Notes under the pieces: generated by a model | The model's input: the letters and a program-made list of their open reading frames with translations, nothing else | What the model was told of the DNA's origin: nothing | Databases searched by the model: none | Part shown: positions 1 through 8,639 of the stretch, in pieces | Numbering within the stretch: the first letter of the stretch is position 1 | How the letters are laid out: each line of letters starts with the position of its first letter | DNA from: Chlorobiota bacterium | GTDB taxonomy: Bacteria; Bacteroidota; Ignavibacteria; Kapaibacteriales; NICIL-2 | Direction: 5' to 3' | Assembly: GCA_026415505.1 (NCBI GenBank) | Contig: JAOAGY010000013.1 | Coordinates: 1-43,153, forward strand | Length of the DNA stretch: 43,153 nucleotides | Translations under genes and position numbers: made by a program

Positions 1-330
1 GAGTGCGGAGCATGGGACCCTGAAACGAGTTCAGGGTGACGAGCTTTTGTCGAGCGTGTGTCCAGTGTCCGTCATGCTGAACGTGGTTCGGCATCTCACG
101 CGTGCTCCCTTTCCGTCATGCTGAACCTGTTTCAGCATCTCACCTCCACTGCCTGTCATGCCGAACTCGTTTCGGCATCTTGCCAAGACCCTGAAACAAG
201 TTCAGGGTGACGGAGTGCGGAGCATGGGACCCTGAACCAAGTTCAGGGTGACAGAGTGCGGAGCATGAGACCCTGAAACGAGTTCAGGGTGACAAGTCGA
301 GAAATGGACTCTGAAACACGCTCAGGATAA
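1..330. repeat. Cluster of eight REP-like hairpin repeats
   Basis: This gene-free stretch holds about eight copies of a ~25-bp inverted repeat at 16-40, 71-97, 115-140, 155-180, 187-211, 228-252, 269-293 and, degenerate, 307-330. Each is a short stem such as ACCCTGAA / TTCAGGGT around a 5-nt loop (ACGAG or similar), usually flanked by GTGAC or ATGAC. The stem sequence differs between copies (CCTGAA/TTCAGG, GCTGAA/TTCAGC, GCCGAA/TTCGGC) while pairing is mostly kept. Copies occur in both orientations. A longer direct repeat (GAGTGCGGAGCATG plus hairpin) occurs three times. The same family recurs at 33802-34011. The cluster lies just downstream of the minus-strand gene at 381-4499, so a role in termination or mRNA 3'-end stability is possible but unproven. 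Positions 331-380 show nothing recognisable. Confidence 0.85.
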
Positions 331-380
331 TACGCTCTCCTGCGCACAATATCGCGCGAAACTTTACCGATTATACCCGA

Positions 381-3300
381 TTACCACCGCACCAAACGTT
401 GGCGTTGGGCTTGCGATCCACTCCGAACAACGACAACATACGTTCCGCGGCTGACACTGCTCAGATCGAGCCGAAGAGCATCCTTGCCGACGATGTGTTC
501 GATTGCCAAAAGCCTGCCGAGCAGATCGTAAAGTTCTACGGTGGCTGAGAGTGTCGTCCCGACGAACCGCACGATCACTTCGTCATCGGCTGGATTGGGG
601 ATCAGTTCGAATGTCAGCGGGGTTGCGACTTCTGCTACGCTCGCAACGAAATCGTAGTCGGCGCTTTCCGACCAACAGCCTGTCGTATCGGTGATCCGAA
701 CGCGATAGCGTCCGTCCTGGTCCGGCGAGTACGAGCGGTTGGTCGCACCGGCGAGTGCCGTGCCATTACGATACCACTGATACTGGGCGGCGACGATGCT
801 CGACCGGAGTTCGTTCCCGCTTCGTTCGATGCTCGGCGTCGGTGGTGGGTCGTCGAAAGACACTGTGACGGTATCCGACCAGCCGCTACACCCCGAAGTC
901 GTCCGGACAAAGACCGCGTAGTGCCCATCGCTTGTGATAGGGATGCGGCGGGTTGTGGCGCCCGTGTTCCAGTTGTAGCGCGCATAGCCTTGTCCAGCAT
1001 CGAGCACGATCGTATCGCCTCGGCATGCTCGGAAACGCCCCGAAAGCGAGACGATGGTCGGTCGAATGGACGTATCCTGGCGAATGAAGACGGTATCGCT
1101 TGTGCCGCGGCAACCAGCAGTGCTGGTACAGACGCACCAGTACTGACCTGCCCGACGCACGACGATGCGCTGAGCCGTATCGCCTGTATTCCAGCGATAG
1201 GCGGCAAATCCAGTTCCAGCGTCGAGAATGACGCTATCGCCAGGGCACAGCGTCGCCGACCCGATGACTGTTACCACCGGTGCTGGTTTCGCTGCTACGC
1301 TGACGGTGTACGGAGCGGACACCGCTCGGCAGCCGTTCGTGTCGGTTACGGACACGACGTAGGTTCCACTGGTGCGGATGACACGTCGGGAGCCATTGAC
1401 GCCATCGAGCCAGAAGAACCTTGCGCCCGGTGACGATGTCGCCGTGAGTACGACGCTGTCGCCGTCGCAGAAGGTGAGTAAGCCGTTCACCTGCACCGTC
1501 AGTGGTGGCGGAGCGAGGCGAATCAAACGAAGCGTATCGGATGTACGCGTGCATCCATTGGCATCGGTAACGGTGACGGTCATATCGCCTGCAGTAGTGA
1601 CGGTGATGCGTTGCGAGGTCGCGCCTGTGTTCCAGCGGTAGGCTGCATAGCCACTCGGTGCTTCCAGTGTTACCGAATCGCCGGTGCAGAACGGATTGCG
1701 ACCTGTGACGGCGATGGTCGGAACCGGCGGTCGTGCGACGATGCTGCACTGAACGACTCCGGTCGTGTAGGTGCACCCAGCAGCATTTGTGACAGTTACT
1801 CTGAGGTTGTACGTTCCGATTGCGCGAAGGATAATGCGCTGGGTGGTGTCGCCGGTATTCCACTGGTAACGGACGATGTTCTGTCCAGTTGCCGTAGCAG
1901 CGATCGAGTCACCCTCGCAGACCATCGTTGCCGATAGCGTTATCGAAGCCGATGGGCGCTGATTGACCGTGATCGTCGTTCGAGCAGTATCGCTCATGGT
2001 GCCGCTGACGACGACGAGCGTGATCTGGTAGATGCCGGGATTCGGAAACACGACCGCCACCGTCGAGTCGGTCGAGCTGGCAGGCGATCCACCGGGGAAT
2101 GTCCAGAAGCGACCGGAAATAGAACCGGTCGAGGCATCGGCAAAGCGAACGGTGTCGCCCGTACAGATCGAGGTGCGCGATGCCCACAGAGCCGCCGATA
2201 GCGATGGACCGAGCATCGTGCCTTGCCAGATTCCCCGACCGTAGGTCGCTGCGTAGATGCGACCCGTCGCCGTGTCGAGTTCGATGTCGCGCACGATGAC
2301 GTTCGGCAGTCCATCGTCCCAACTCGTCCACTGCGACGCGCCAGGCTGGCGAATGTAGATGCCGATGTCGGTGCCGACGTATGCATTGCCCGTGCGTGGA
2401 TCAATGGCGATGCAATTGACCGGCACGTTCGGCAGCCCCGTGCTGACATTGCTCCATGTTGTTCCGCCAGTGGTGGAGAGGAAGACCTTTTGCCCGCTGA
2501 CCCAATTGCTGCACGTCACCCACAGGATACTGGTGTCTGCTGGATCGAACGCTGCGTTGCTGATGCTCGAAGGCAAACTACCGGTTATGTTCGCCCAACT
2601 TGTGCCGCCGTTGGAAGTGCGGTAGAGAGACGACGCTGTTCCGACGACAAGAACGTTCGGGTCGGACGGCGACACCGCCATGTACGTCGCGCGGGCATTC
2701 GTCGCCAGTGGTGTGCCGAGCGATGACCAGTTCGTACCGCGATTTGTCGAGCGATACACGGTTCGGTACGCTGCATAGAGCATCTGTGGATTCGATGGGT
2801 GCATGTGGAACGGCGTCACCCACGAACCATTGCCCGATTCGCCCGATGGCGCAATGGCGGACCACGACGAGCCGCTGTTGGTCGAGCGGTAGAACGAGCC
2901 GTAGTAGATCGAGCAGTACATTGTCGTCGGGGTCTGCCAGTCAATGGCATTTTCCATGCCGTCGCCGCCGTACACCTGCGACCACGCGCCAGCAGAGGTG
3001 CGGCGATTGGTGCCGTTGTCCTGAGTGCCAGCCAGTATCGTCGGTGTAGTGCTCCCGCGCTGGTGACTCATGCGATAAATCTGCAGGATTGCCAGCCCAC
3101 TGCTGAGGTCGTTCCAGCTCGATCCCAAGTTGGTCGTTAGAAATACGCCGCCGTCATTGCCAACCCAAAGGTCGGTTGTCCCCGGCTTGAACAGCATGCA
3201 ATGCTGATCGGCGTGGACGTAAGGGATGGAACTTCCCGTTTGCCAATAGCTGACAATCGTCCATCCTTGACCGGCGTTGGTCGAGCGCCAGATGTTGACA

Positions 3301-4499
3301 CCGCCCGCGAAAAGCATCGTCGAATCGGTCGGGTGGACAGCCAAGCACAGGTCGTACCATCCCTGTCCGCCGCTGCTGGTGCCACTGGTGTTGCTGCCGA
3401 GAATGTTCGGCGAGGAAGATTGTTGTGACCACGTCGAGCCTGTATCGAGGCTCATGTAGAGTCCGTAGAAGCTGTTGTTGGAGGCGCTCGAGCAGAGCGC
3501 GTACACCCGACGCGGCGCTGTCGGTGACAGCGCCAGTGCGACCCGATTGACAGCGGAGTTCGACCACACAGTCGTCCACGTTACACCGCCGTCGGTCGAA
3601 CGCTGAATCGTTGCACCGCCGGTTTGGGTGTAGGTGGAAGCCAGTACGATATTCGATGCGCTGGGATGCACGCGCAGTTCCATCGTGTAGGCAGTCGTCC
3701 GCTGCGACCATGACTGCCCACCGTCGGTCGAACGCCAGATGCCGTTGCTGGTCGCAGCCAGCAGTACTGCCGGACTGCCGGGGATGATCACAATCTCGCA
3801 GACGACGCGGTTCTGGTTGGTCGTCCATGCAAGACCGGTCGTATTCCAGGTAGCGCCGCCGTCGGTACTTTTGAGTATGCCGACGCCGTAAGTGTCGCGA
3901 GCGTCGCGGTCGCCGGTGCCGATGTACATCACTTGTGGATTGCTTGGGTCAATAGCGATCGCGCTGACGCCGAGAACGGCGAGAGTATCGGTGTTACTGC
4001 TCCAGGAGGAACCGCCATCGGTGCTTTTCCACAAGCCGCCACTGGGCGATCCGACGAAAACGATCGCAGAGTTGGTCGGGTGAAATGCGATGCAGTTGAT
4101 GCGCCCGGCACCTCCATTGGAAGGGACGCTCGTCGGTCCGAGATGTGTGAAGTTCGCGCTCGATTGCGTGCGAGAGCCTTTCCCGTGCCGGTGACGCTGA
4201 CGCTGGTCGGCGATTTTGCGCTGGAGCTCCTGCCAGAGAATGTCTCCGCTGGGGAAACTTCCATCGGGCATCAATCGAAGCCGCCAAAAGTCTGCCCACC
4301 TGCCGAAGTGCACGAAATCCTCCTCGCCCTCTTCTTCACTGTCTTCTTCGTCGGTGACCGAATGGCGCTCGCGCTCGAAGGCGCGCTCGATCTCTGCAAA
4401 TCGCGGTGTCGAATCGCGAAGCAATTCGTACCACCGTACCTGCTGTGCCCATGCTACCAGCGGGACACAGCACAGGAGCGCAAAAAACGTTCGTCCCAT
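381..4499 (-). CDS. Large T9SS-secreted Asp-box (sortilin-like) / PKD / Ig-repeat surface protein
   Basis: This encodes a predicted exported protein of 1372 residues. The start at 4499 is chosen because it gives a clean signal peptide (MGRTFFALLCCVPLVAWAQ); the frame is open further upstream to 4613, but that extension has no leader character. The N-terminal half carries eleven Asp-box motifs of the form S/T-x-D/N-x-G-x-x-W (for example STDGGSSW, STNAGQGW), typical of BNR/VPS10-like beta-propellers. A PKD domain follows. Then come five Ig-like repeats, each starting with a C-x-G-D-[ST] motif, four of them with a YxWNTG-type core, and a further Ig-like segment. The last ~80 residues match a T9SS type A sorting domain (IPNPADDEV, LYDLLGRLL, GTYVVVV). 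It is probably exported by the type IX system and anchored or released at the surface. No catalytic function is evident. It is divergently arranged to kup. Confidence 0.9.
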   Translation of the reverse strand: MGRTFFALLCCVPLVAWAQQVRWYELLRDSTPRFAEIERAFERERHSVTDEEDSEEEGEEDFVHFGRWADFWRLRLMPDGSFPSGDILWQELQRKIADQRQRHRHGKGSRTQSSANFTHLGPTSVPSNGGAGRINCIAFHPTNSAIVFVGSPSGGLWKSTDGGSSWSSNTDTLAVLGVSAIAIDPSNPQVMYIGTGDRDARDTYGVGILKSTDGGATWNTTGLAWTTNQNRVVCEIVIIPGSPAVLLAATSNGIWRSTDGGQSWSQRTTAYTMELRVHPSASNIVLASTYTQTGGATIQRSTDGGVTWTTVWSNSAVNRVALALSPTAPRRVYALCSSASNNSFYGLYMSLDTGSTWSQQSSSPNILGSNTSGTSSGGQGWYDLCLAVHPTDSTMLFAGGVNIWRSTNAGQGWTIVSYWQTGSSIPYVHADQHCMLFKPGTTDLWVGNDGGVFLTTNLGSSWNDLSSGLAILQIYRMSHQRGSTTPTILAGTQDNGTNRRTSAGAWSQVYGGDGMENAIDWQTPTTMYCSIYYGSFYRSTNSGSSWSAIAPSGESGNGSWVTPFHMHPSNPQMLYAAYRTVYRSTNRGTNWSSLGTPLATNARATYMAVSPSDPNVLVVGTASSLYRTSNGGTSWANITGSLPSSISNAAFDPADTSILWVTCSNWVSGQKVFLSTTGGTTWSNVSTGLPNVPVNCIAIDPRTGNAYVGTDIGIYIRQPGASQWTSWDDGLPNVIVRDIELDTATGRIYAATYGRGIWQGTMLGPSLSAALWASRTSICTGDTVRFADASTGSISGRFWTFPGGSPASSTDSTVAVVFPNPGIYQITLVVVSGTMSDTARTTITVNQRPSASITLSATMVCEGDSIAATATGQNIVRYQWNTGDTTQRIILRAIGTYNLRVTVTNAAGCTYTTGVVQCSIVARPPVPTIAVTGRNPFCTGDSVTLEAPSGYAAYRWNTGATSQRITVTTAGDMTVTVTDANGCTRTSDTLRLIRLAPPPLTVQVNGLLTFCDGDSVVLTATSSPGARFFWLDGVNGSRRVIRTSGTYVVSVTDTNGCRAVSAPYTVSVAAKPAPVVTVIGSATLCPGDSVILDAGTGFAAYRWNTGDTAQRIVVRRAGQYWCVCTSTAGCRGTSDTVFIRQDTSIRPTIVSLSGRFRACRGDTIVLDAGQGYARYNWNTGATTRRIPITSDGHYAVFVRTTSGCSGWSDTVTVSFDDPPPTPSIERSGNELRSSIVAAQYQWYRNGTALAGATNRSYSPDQDGRYRVRITDTTGCWSESADYDFVASVAEVATPLTFELIPNPADDEVIVRFVGTTLSATVELYDLLGRLLAIEHIVGKDALRLDLSSVSRGTYVVVVRSGSQAQRQRLVRW

Positions 4500-4528
4500 T
4501 TCACCAACGGAGAGTTCGTTCGCACAAA

Positions 4529-4536
4529 GAAAAATA
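4529..4536 (-). promoter_or_regulatory. Weak candidate -7 box for the Asp-box surface protein
   Basis: The minus strand reads TATTTTTC, seven of eight matches to the Bacteroidota -7 element TAnnTTTG, about 30 nt upstream of the 4499 start in an A/T-rich patch. No convincing -33 TTTG is seen. Confidence 0.3.
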
Positions 4537-4587
4537 CGGAAAAAATCGTTCCCAACAGCGTCCGACGCCGTAACGCTGAGGTCACAG

Positions 4588-4595
4588 TAGTTTTG
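4588..4595 (+). promoter_or_regulatory. Candidate Bacteroidota-type -7 box for kup-murI-SDR
   Basis: TAGTTTTG matches TAnnTTTG exactly, 40 nt upstream of the kup start codon in the divergent gap. No clear -33 TTTG lies at the usual distance. Confidence 0.5.
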
Positions 4596-4635
4596 CGTTC
4601 CATCACCCAACAACTGTGGAAGGTGCAGGGGTCGT

Positions 4636-6657
4636 ATGACGACGCCATCGAATCTTCAGCGGACGAGTGCCGGCGGTATTCTCGTGGCGATCGGCATCGT
4701 CTTCGGTGATATCGGAACGTCGCCGCTGTACACGATCAGTGCTGTTGTCGGCGATCGAATCATAGATCGGTCGTTGGCATTCGGGGCGCTGTCGGCGGTG
4801 TTTTGGACGTTGACGTTTTTGACGACGCTCAAATACGTGGCTATCACTCTTCGAGCCGACAACCGCGGTGAAGGCGGCATTTTAGCGCTCTATGCGCTCG
4901 TGCGGCGGCGGGCGCGATGGCTCGTCTTTCCGGCTATTATCGGCGCGGCAGCGCTTTTCGCCGATGGTTTGATTACGCCCTCGATCTCGGTTTCCTCTGC
5001 CGTCGAGGGGTTGCGGATTATCTCGCCGAGCATGCCGACACTACCGCTGGTGTTGGGAATTCTTGTCGCCTTGTTCGCTGTGCAGCAATTCGGCACCGAT
5101 AAAGTCGGCAGAGCCTTCGGACCGATAATGCTCGCGTGGTTCGGTTTTATCGGGGCTGTTGGTGTGCTATCGTTAGCGCGTCATCCAGAGATTCTCGCTG
5201 CGCTCGACCCGCGGCATGCGTACTGGCTGATTACCGAACATCCGCATGGATTTTGGATTCTCGGTGGCGTGTTTCTTTGTACGACTGGTGCAGAAGCGCT
5301 CTATGCAGACTTGGGACATTGCGGACGCGGCAACATTCGGACCGGTTGGGCGATCGTCAAGCTGTGCGTCCTGCTTTCGTATGCTGGGCAGTGTGCGTGG
5401 TTGCTCGATCATGTCGGGTCACGTTTACCGGAGCGCCCGTTTTATGCCATCGTTCCACCGCCGCTGTTACCATTGGCGATCGCGATCGCAACGGTCGCGA
5501 CCATCATCGCTAGCCAAGCGCTCATCAGCGGTTCCTATACGCTCGTCAACGAAGCGATGCAACTGGGTTTGTGGTTCCGCACGAAGGTCAAGTATCCGAC
5601 GTTCATTCGCGGGCAGCTCTACATCCCTCGCGTCAACTGGGCGCTCATGATCGGTTGTATCGCAGTGGTGCTGTACTTCCAGGATTCGACGCGGATGGAA
5701 GCAGCCTACGGTTTAGCGATTACCGTTACGATGCTCATGACCAGCCTGCTTGTAGTGCAGTATTTGCGCCAGAAAAACGTGGCTATACCGCTGGTGATAG
5801 CAATAGCAGCGGTGTTTGTGGCGATCGAGGTGTCGTTTTTGGTGTCGAACTTGGCAAAGCTCTTCGAGGGTGGCTGGTTTACGATGCTCGTTGGCGGGAT
5901 GGTGGCGCTGGTGATGTACATTGTCTTTCGCTCCAAAGAAATCCGTTCGAGTTTGACCGAAATGGTTCCGCTCGATGTCTTCGTACCGGTGCTCGAGCAG
6001 CTCAGTCGGGACGAGAGCGTTCCCAAGTTTGCGACCCACTTGGTGTACCTGACGGCATCGAGCGATCCACGCCAGGTCGAGCAGATTGCCATTGACTCGA
6101 TCATCCGCCGCAGTCCCAAGCGTGCGAACATCTACTGGTTCGTCAACGTCAACACAGTCGACGAGCCGTATCGCATGACATACAACGTCGAAATACTCGA
6201 TCGGCTGCGGCGAGCAGGTCCGTCGGACATCGATGTCGTCTTCGTTCGTTTCAATCTCGGTTTTCGCATCGAGCCGCGCTTGAACATCATGTTCCGCCAC
6301 GTCGTCGAAGACATGGTGCGACGCAAAGAAATCGACATCGCCAGCCGTTATCGTTCGCTGGAGCGGCTCAATCAGACAGGAGATTTTCGGTTCGTGATCT
6401 TTCAACGGTTTCTGTCGTACGACAACGAGCTGCCGCCGCGGGAGCGATTGATACTCAACGCGTACTATTTCCTCTCGCATCGTTTGGCAGCCAGCGCCGA
6501 AGAATACTACGGTCTCGATACCAGCAACGTCGTCATCGAGAAAGTGCCGTTGGTTGTCATGCCCCCGCGCCGATTACCACTGGTGCGAGAAGAGCGATCG
6601 TTGCTCGACAGCAGCGAACAATCACTGGCGATGTCCGAAACCGAGCGAACGCAATGA
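4636..6657 (+). CDS. kup: KUP-family potassium uptake transporter
   Basis: This is a 673-residue polytopic inner-membrane protein of the KUP/HAK/KT family, which imports K+ with H+ symport. The N-terminus carries the family signature GIVFGDIGTSPLYT in the first membrane helix (about residues 20-33), followed by the RADNRGEGGILALYAL loop. About twelve hydrophobic segments precede a soluble C-terminal domain of roughly 200 residues. The length is normal for bacterial Kup. An AGGGG sequence lies 5 nt before the ATG. The 3' end overlaps murI by 4 nt (ATGA), so the two are likely co-transcribed; the functional link is unclear. It is divergent to the surface protein gene at 381-4499. Confidence 0.96.
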   Translation: MTTPSNLQRTSAGGILVAIGIVFGDIGTSPLYTISAVVGDRIIDRSLAFGALSAVFWTLTFLTTLKYVAITLRADNRGEGGILALYALVRRRARWLVFPAIIGAAALFADGLITPSISVSSAVEGLRIISPSMPTLPLVLGILVALFAVQQFGTDKVGRAFGPIMLAWFGFIGAVGVLSLARHPEILAALDPRHAYWLITEHPHGFWILGGVFLCTTGAEALYADLGHCGRGNIRTGWAIVKLCVLLSYAGQCAWLLDHVGSRLPERPFYAIVPPPLLPLAIAIATVATIIASQALISGSYTLVNEAMQLGLWFRTKVKYPTFIRGQLYIPRVNWALMIGCIAVVLYFQDSTRMEAAYGLAITVTMLMTSLLVVQYLRQKNVAIPLVIAIAAVFVAIEVSFLVSNLAKLFEGGWFTMLVGGMVALVMYIVFRSKEIRSSLTEMVPLDVFVPVLEQLSRDESVPKFATHLVYLTASSDPRQVEQIAIDSIIRRSPKRANIYWFVNVNTVDEPYRMTYNVEILDRLRRAGPSDIDVVFVRFNLGFRIEPRLNIMFRHVVEDMVRRKEIDIASRYRSLERLNQTGDFRFVIFQRFLSYDNELPPRERLILNAYYFLSHRLAASAEEYYGLDTSNVVIEKVPLVVMPPRRLPLVREERSLLDSSEQSLAMSETERTQ

Positions 6658-7481
6658 GCAGCATACGCATCGGTGTCTTCGATTCAGGCGTCGGTGGGCT
6701 GAGCGTGTTGCGACATATGATTGCCCAGCTCCCGATGGTGCAGTACGTCTATCTCGGCGATACCGCACGCGTCCCTTACGGCAACAAGTCGGCGGCGACG
6801 ATTGCCCACTATGCTGCCCAGAGTGCCTGGTTTTTACGCAACAACGGCGTCGATATGATCGTGGTCGCTTGCAATACGGTTTCGTCCGCCGCGCTCGACG
6901 TCGTCGAGTCCGTTGCAGGTGTTCCTGTTGTCGGGATGATCGAGCCGGCGGCACGGGCTGCCATCGAACTGTCGGTCACCAAACGAATCGGTGTGATCGG
7001 GACGCGCGCTACGATCGAAAGCCAAGCATACGAATTGGCGCTCTATACTCACGGTGGCACAGGGAATCTCACAGTTGTCCAACATGCCTGCCCGTTGCTG
7101 GTGGCGCTCGCCGAAGAAGGGTGGCTTGCTCATCCTGCCACCTATGCTATCGTCGAGGAATACCTGCAACCGTTGCTGCAGGCGCAGATCGACACACTGA
7201 TCCTGGGGTGTACGCATTTCCCGTTGCTGGCTGACACAATCGAGCACATCGCTCCCGTCACGCTCGTTGATCCGGGGTATTGGGCTGCCCGCCAGGTGCA
7301 ACGGGTTCTCGGTCTCCAGGCACGCGATGGTGCGATGCAGCCACATGCTGCTCACGTCGAATACTACGTCACGGACATTCCCAGCAACTTCGCTGCGGTG
7401 GCGCGACAATTTCTGGGATTCGACATCGGCAAGGTGCAGCGCGCCAGTTTGGACGCCGTCGTTCCATCGTCACTGCCGTAG
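6654..7481 (+). CDS. murI: Glutamate racemase
   Basis: This 275-residue cytoplasmic enzyme converts L- to D-glutamate for peptidoglycan precursors. Family signatures are present: the N-terminal FDSGVGGLSV (Asp10), the first catalytic cysteine in VVACNTVSS (Cys73), and the second in LGCTHFPLL (Cys186, His188). The length is typical (about 260-285). The start codon overlaps the kup stop (ATGA), and the SDR gene begins one base after this stop, so the three form a tight operon. Confidence 0.96.
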   Translation: MSSIRIGVFDSGVGGLSVLRHMIAQLPMVQYVYLGDTARVPYGNKSAATIAHYAAQSAWFLRNNGVDMIVVACNTVSSAALDVVESVAGVPVVGMIEPAARAAIELSVTKRIGVIGTRATIESQAYELALYTHGGTGNLTVVQHACPLLVALAEEGWLAHPATYAIVEEYLQPLLQAQIDTLILGCTHFPLLADTIEHIAPVTLVDPGYWAARQVQRVLGLQARDGAMQPHAAHVEYYVTDIPSNFAAVARQFLGFDIGKVQRASLDAVVPSSLP

Positions 7482-7482
7482 C

Positions 7483-8247
7483 ATGCAGATTCATCGGTTC
7501 GAGGAAGGTTTGCACGGGCGCGTCGCATTGATAACAGGCGCAGCGATTGGCAATGGTCGCGCCTTCTGCGAACGCTTGGCGGAAGAAGGTGCTGCTATCG
7601 CCATTGCCGATATCGCCGATGCGAGCGAGACTGTCGCCGCAGTCCGACAAATCACCGACCGCGTCTGTGCCTACAGGGGCGATCTTACCGTTCCCCACAC
7701 CGTCCACTCGATCGTCGAGCAAGTCGTGCGCGACTTCGGTCGTATTGACGTGCTCGTCCACAACGTCGGGGTGTACGAAGAAGAGCCGTTCGAGCTTCTC
7801 TCGTTCGAGCAGTGGCAACGAATGCTGCATGTGTGTTTGGACTCCTTGTTTTTGACGACGCAGGCGGTGTTGCCGATCATGAAACGCCAGAGCTTCGGTC
7901 GGATCGTCGCGCTCAGTTCCGATACGATCTGGCTCGGCACGCCGTACTTGGTGCACTACGTCACTGCCAAAAGCGGCATCGTCGGTTTCGTCCGCTCGCT
8001 TGCTGCTGAAGTGGGTCAGTACGGCATCACCGTCAATGCCGTCACCGTCGGATTGACGGCGACACAGGACCCCAGCGATCGTCCGCTCAATCGTGCTCTA
8101 CTCAAAGACATTCTTCCGCAGCAATGCATCCATCGCGCCGACGAACCGCATGACATCGCCAACGTCGTCGCATTCTTGGCAATGCCGGCAGCGAGCATCA
8201 TTACGGGACAGGCGATCAACGTTGATGGGGGCGTCGCTCGACATTAG
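7483..8247 (+). CDS. SDR-family NAD(P)-dependent oxidoreductase
   Basis: This 254-residue classical short-chain dehydrogenase/reductase starts at the ATG right after the murI stop; the frame is open upstream, but that part lies inside murI. Visible features are the cofactor motif TGAAIGNG (residues 18-25), NVG at 94-96 in place of the usual NAG, a catalytic serine at about 146, and Y159-x3-K163. It ends with the common GQAINVDGG motif. It resembles the 3-oxoacyl-ACP reductase/glucose dehydrogenase branch, but the substrate cannot be read from the sequence. Probably the last gene of the kup-murI operon. Confidence 0.9.
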   Translation: MQIHRFEEGLHGRVALITGAAIGNGRAFCERLAEEGAAIAIADIADASETVAAVRQITDRVCAYRGDLTVPHTVHSIVEQVVRDFGRIDVLVHNVGVYEEEPFELLSFEQWQRMLHVCLDSLFLTTQAVLPIMKRQSFGRIVALSSDTIWLGTPYLVHYVTAKSGIVGFVRSLAAEVGQYGITVNAVTVGLTATQDPSDRPLNRALLKDILPQQCIHRADEPHDIANVVAFLAMPAASIITGQAINVDGGVARH

Positions 8248-8268
8248 GAGGGTGGCACTGCCAGCTTG

Positions 8269-8637
8269 CTATCGCGACGAATCTCTGTCGGCATGCAGAC
8301 GGTGCAACAAGCGATGCACGATCGGAGCGAGCAAGATGCCGACCGTCGCCAAAAACGCGACGCCGCTGTAGAGCGCATACGCCGCAGCGAAGAGTTTTCC
8401 GGCGGTCGTCTGCAGCGGAGCGACCGGTCCCATGCCGCCGAGAATCATCGCCGCTTCGAGCACCGCATCGACCCACGACAGCCCGACGATGAATCGGTAG
8501 CCAGCAACGCCGATCCCCAGCGACAGCGCCAGAAATCCGATCGCCAACGCGCCGTGTCCCGCCAGACGCCGCAGAAAAAGTCGCCGCGGCAGCAGCGGTT
8601 GCGAACGATGCTCGTAGTGTCCGATGCCGAGTCGCAT
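8269..8637 (-). CDS. Small two-helix membrane protein, ion-channel-like
   Basis: This encodes 122 residues and starts 2 nt after the ileS stop, so it is translationally adjacent to ileS. It has an N-terminal basic segment (HYEHRSQPLLPRRLFLRRL), a first membrane helix (GALAIGFLALSLGIGVAGY), a short re-entrant-like hydrophobic segment (DAVLEAAMILGGMGPV), then a second helix (AAAYALYSGVAFLATVGILL). The helix/pore-loop/helix order resembles two-TM potassium channels, but ILGGMGP stands where TVGYGD would be, so K+ selectivity is not supported. Similar short proteins are often annotated as hypothetical or ion-channel family. The same frame stays open far upstream inside ileS; only this terminal part is judged real. 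Confidence 0.75.
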   Translation of the reverse strand: MRLGIGHYEHRSQPLLPRRLFLRRLAGHGALAIGFLALSLGIGVAGYRFIVGLSWVDAVLEAAMILGGMGPVAPLQTTAGKLFAAAYALYSGVAFLATVGILLAPIVHRLLHRLHADRDSSR

Positions 8638-8639
8638 CG

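Noticed and set aside
1-330. CRISPR array
   Set aside because: The repeats are self-complementary, unevenly spaced, in both orientations and differ in stem sequence; there are no uniform unique spacers and no cas genes.
8269-8637. Bona fide potassium channel working with Kup
   Set aside because: No TVGYG-type filter, and it is in a different, convergent transcription unit.
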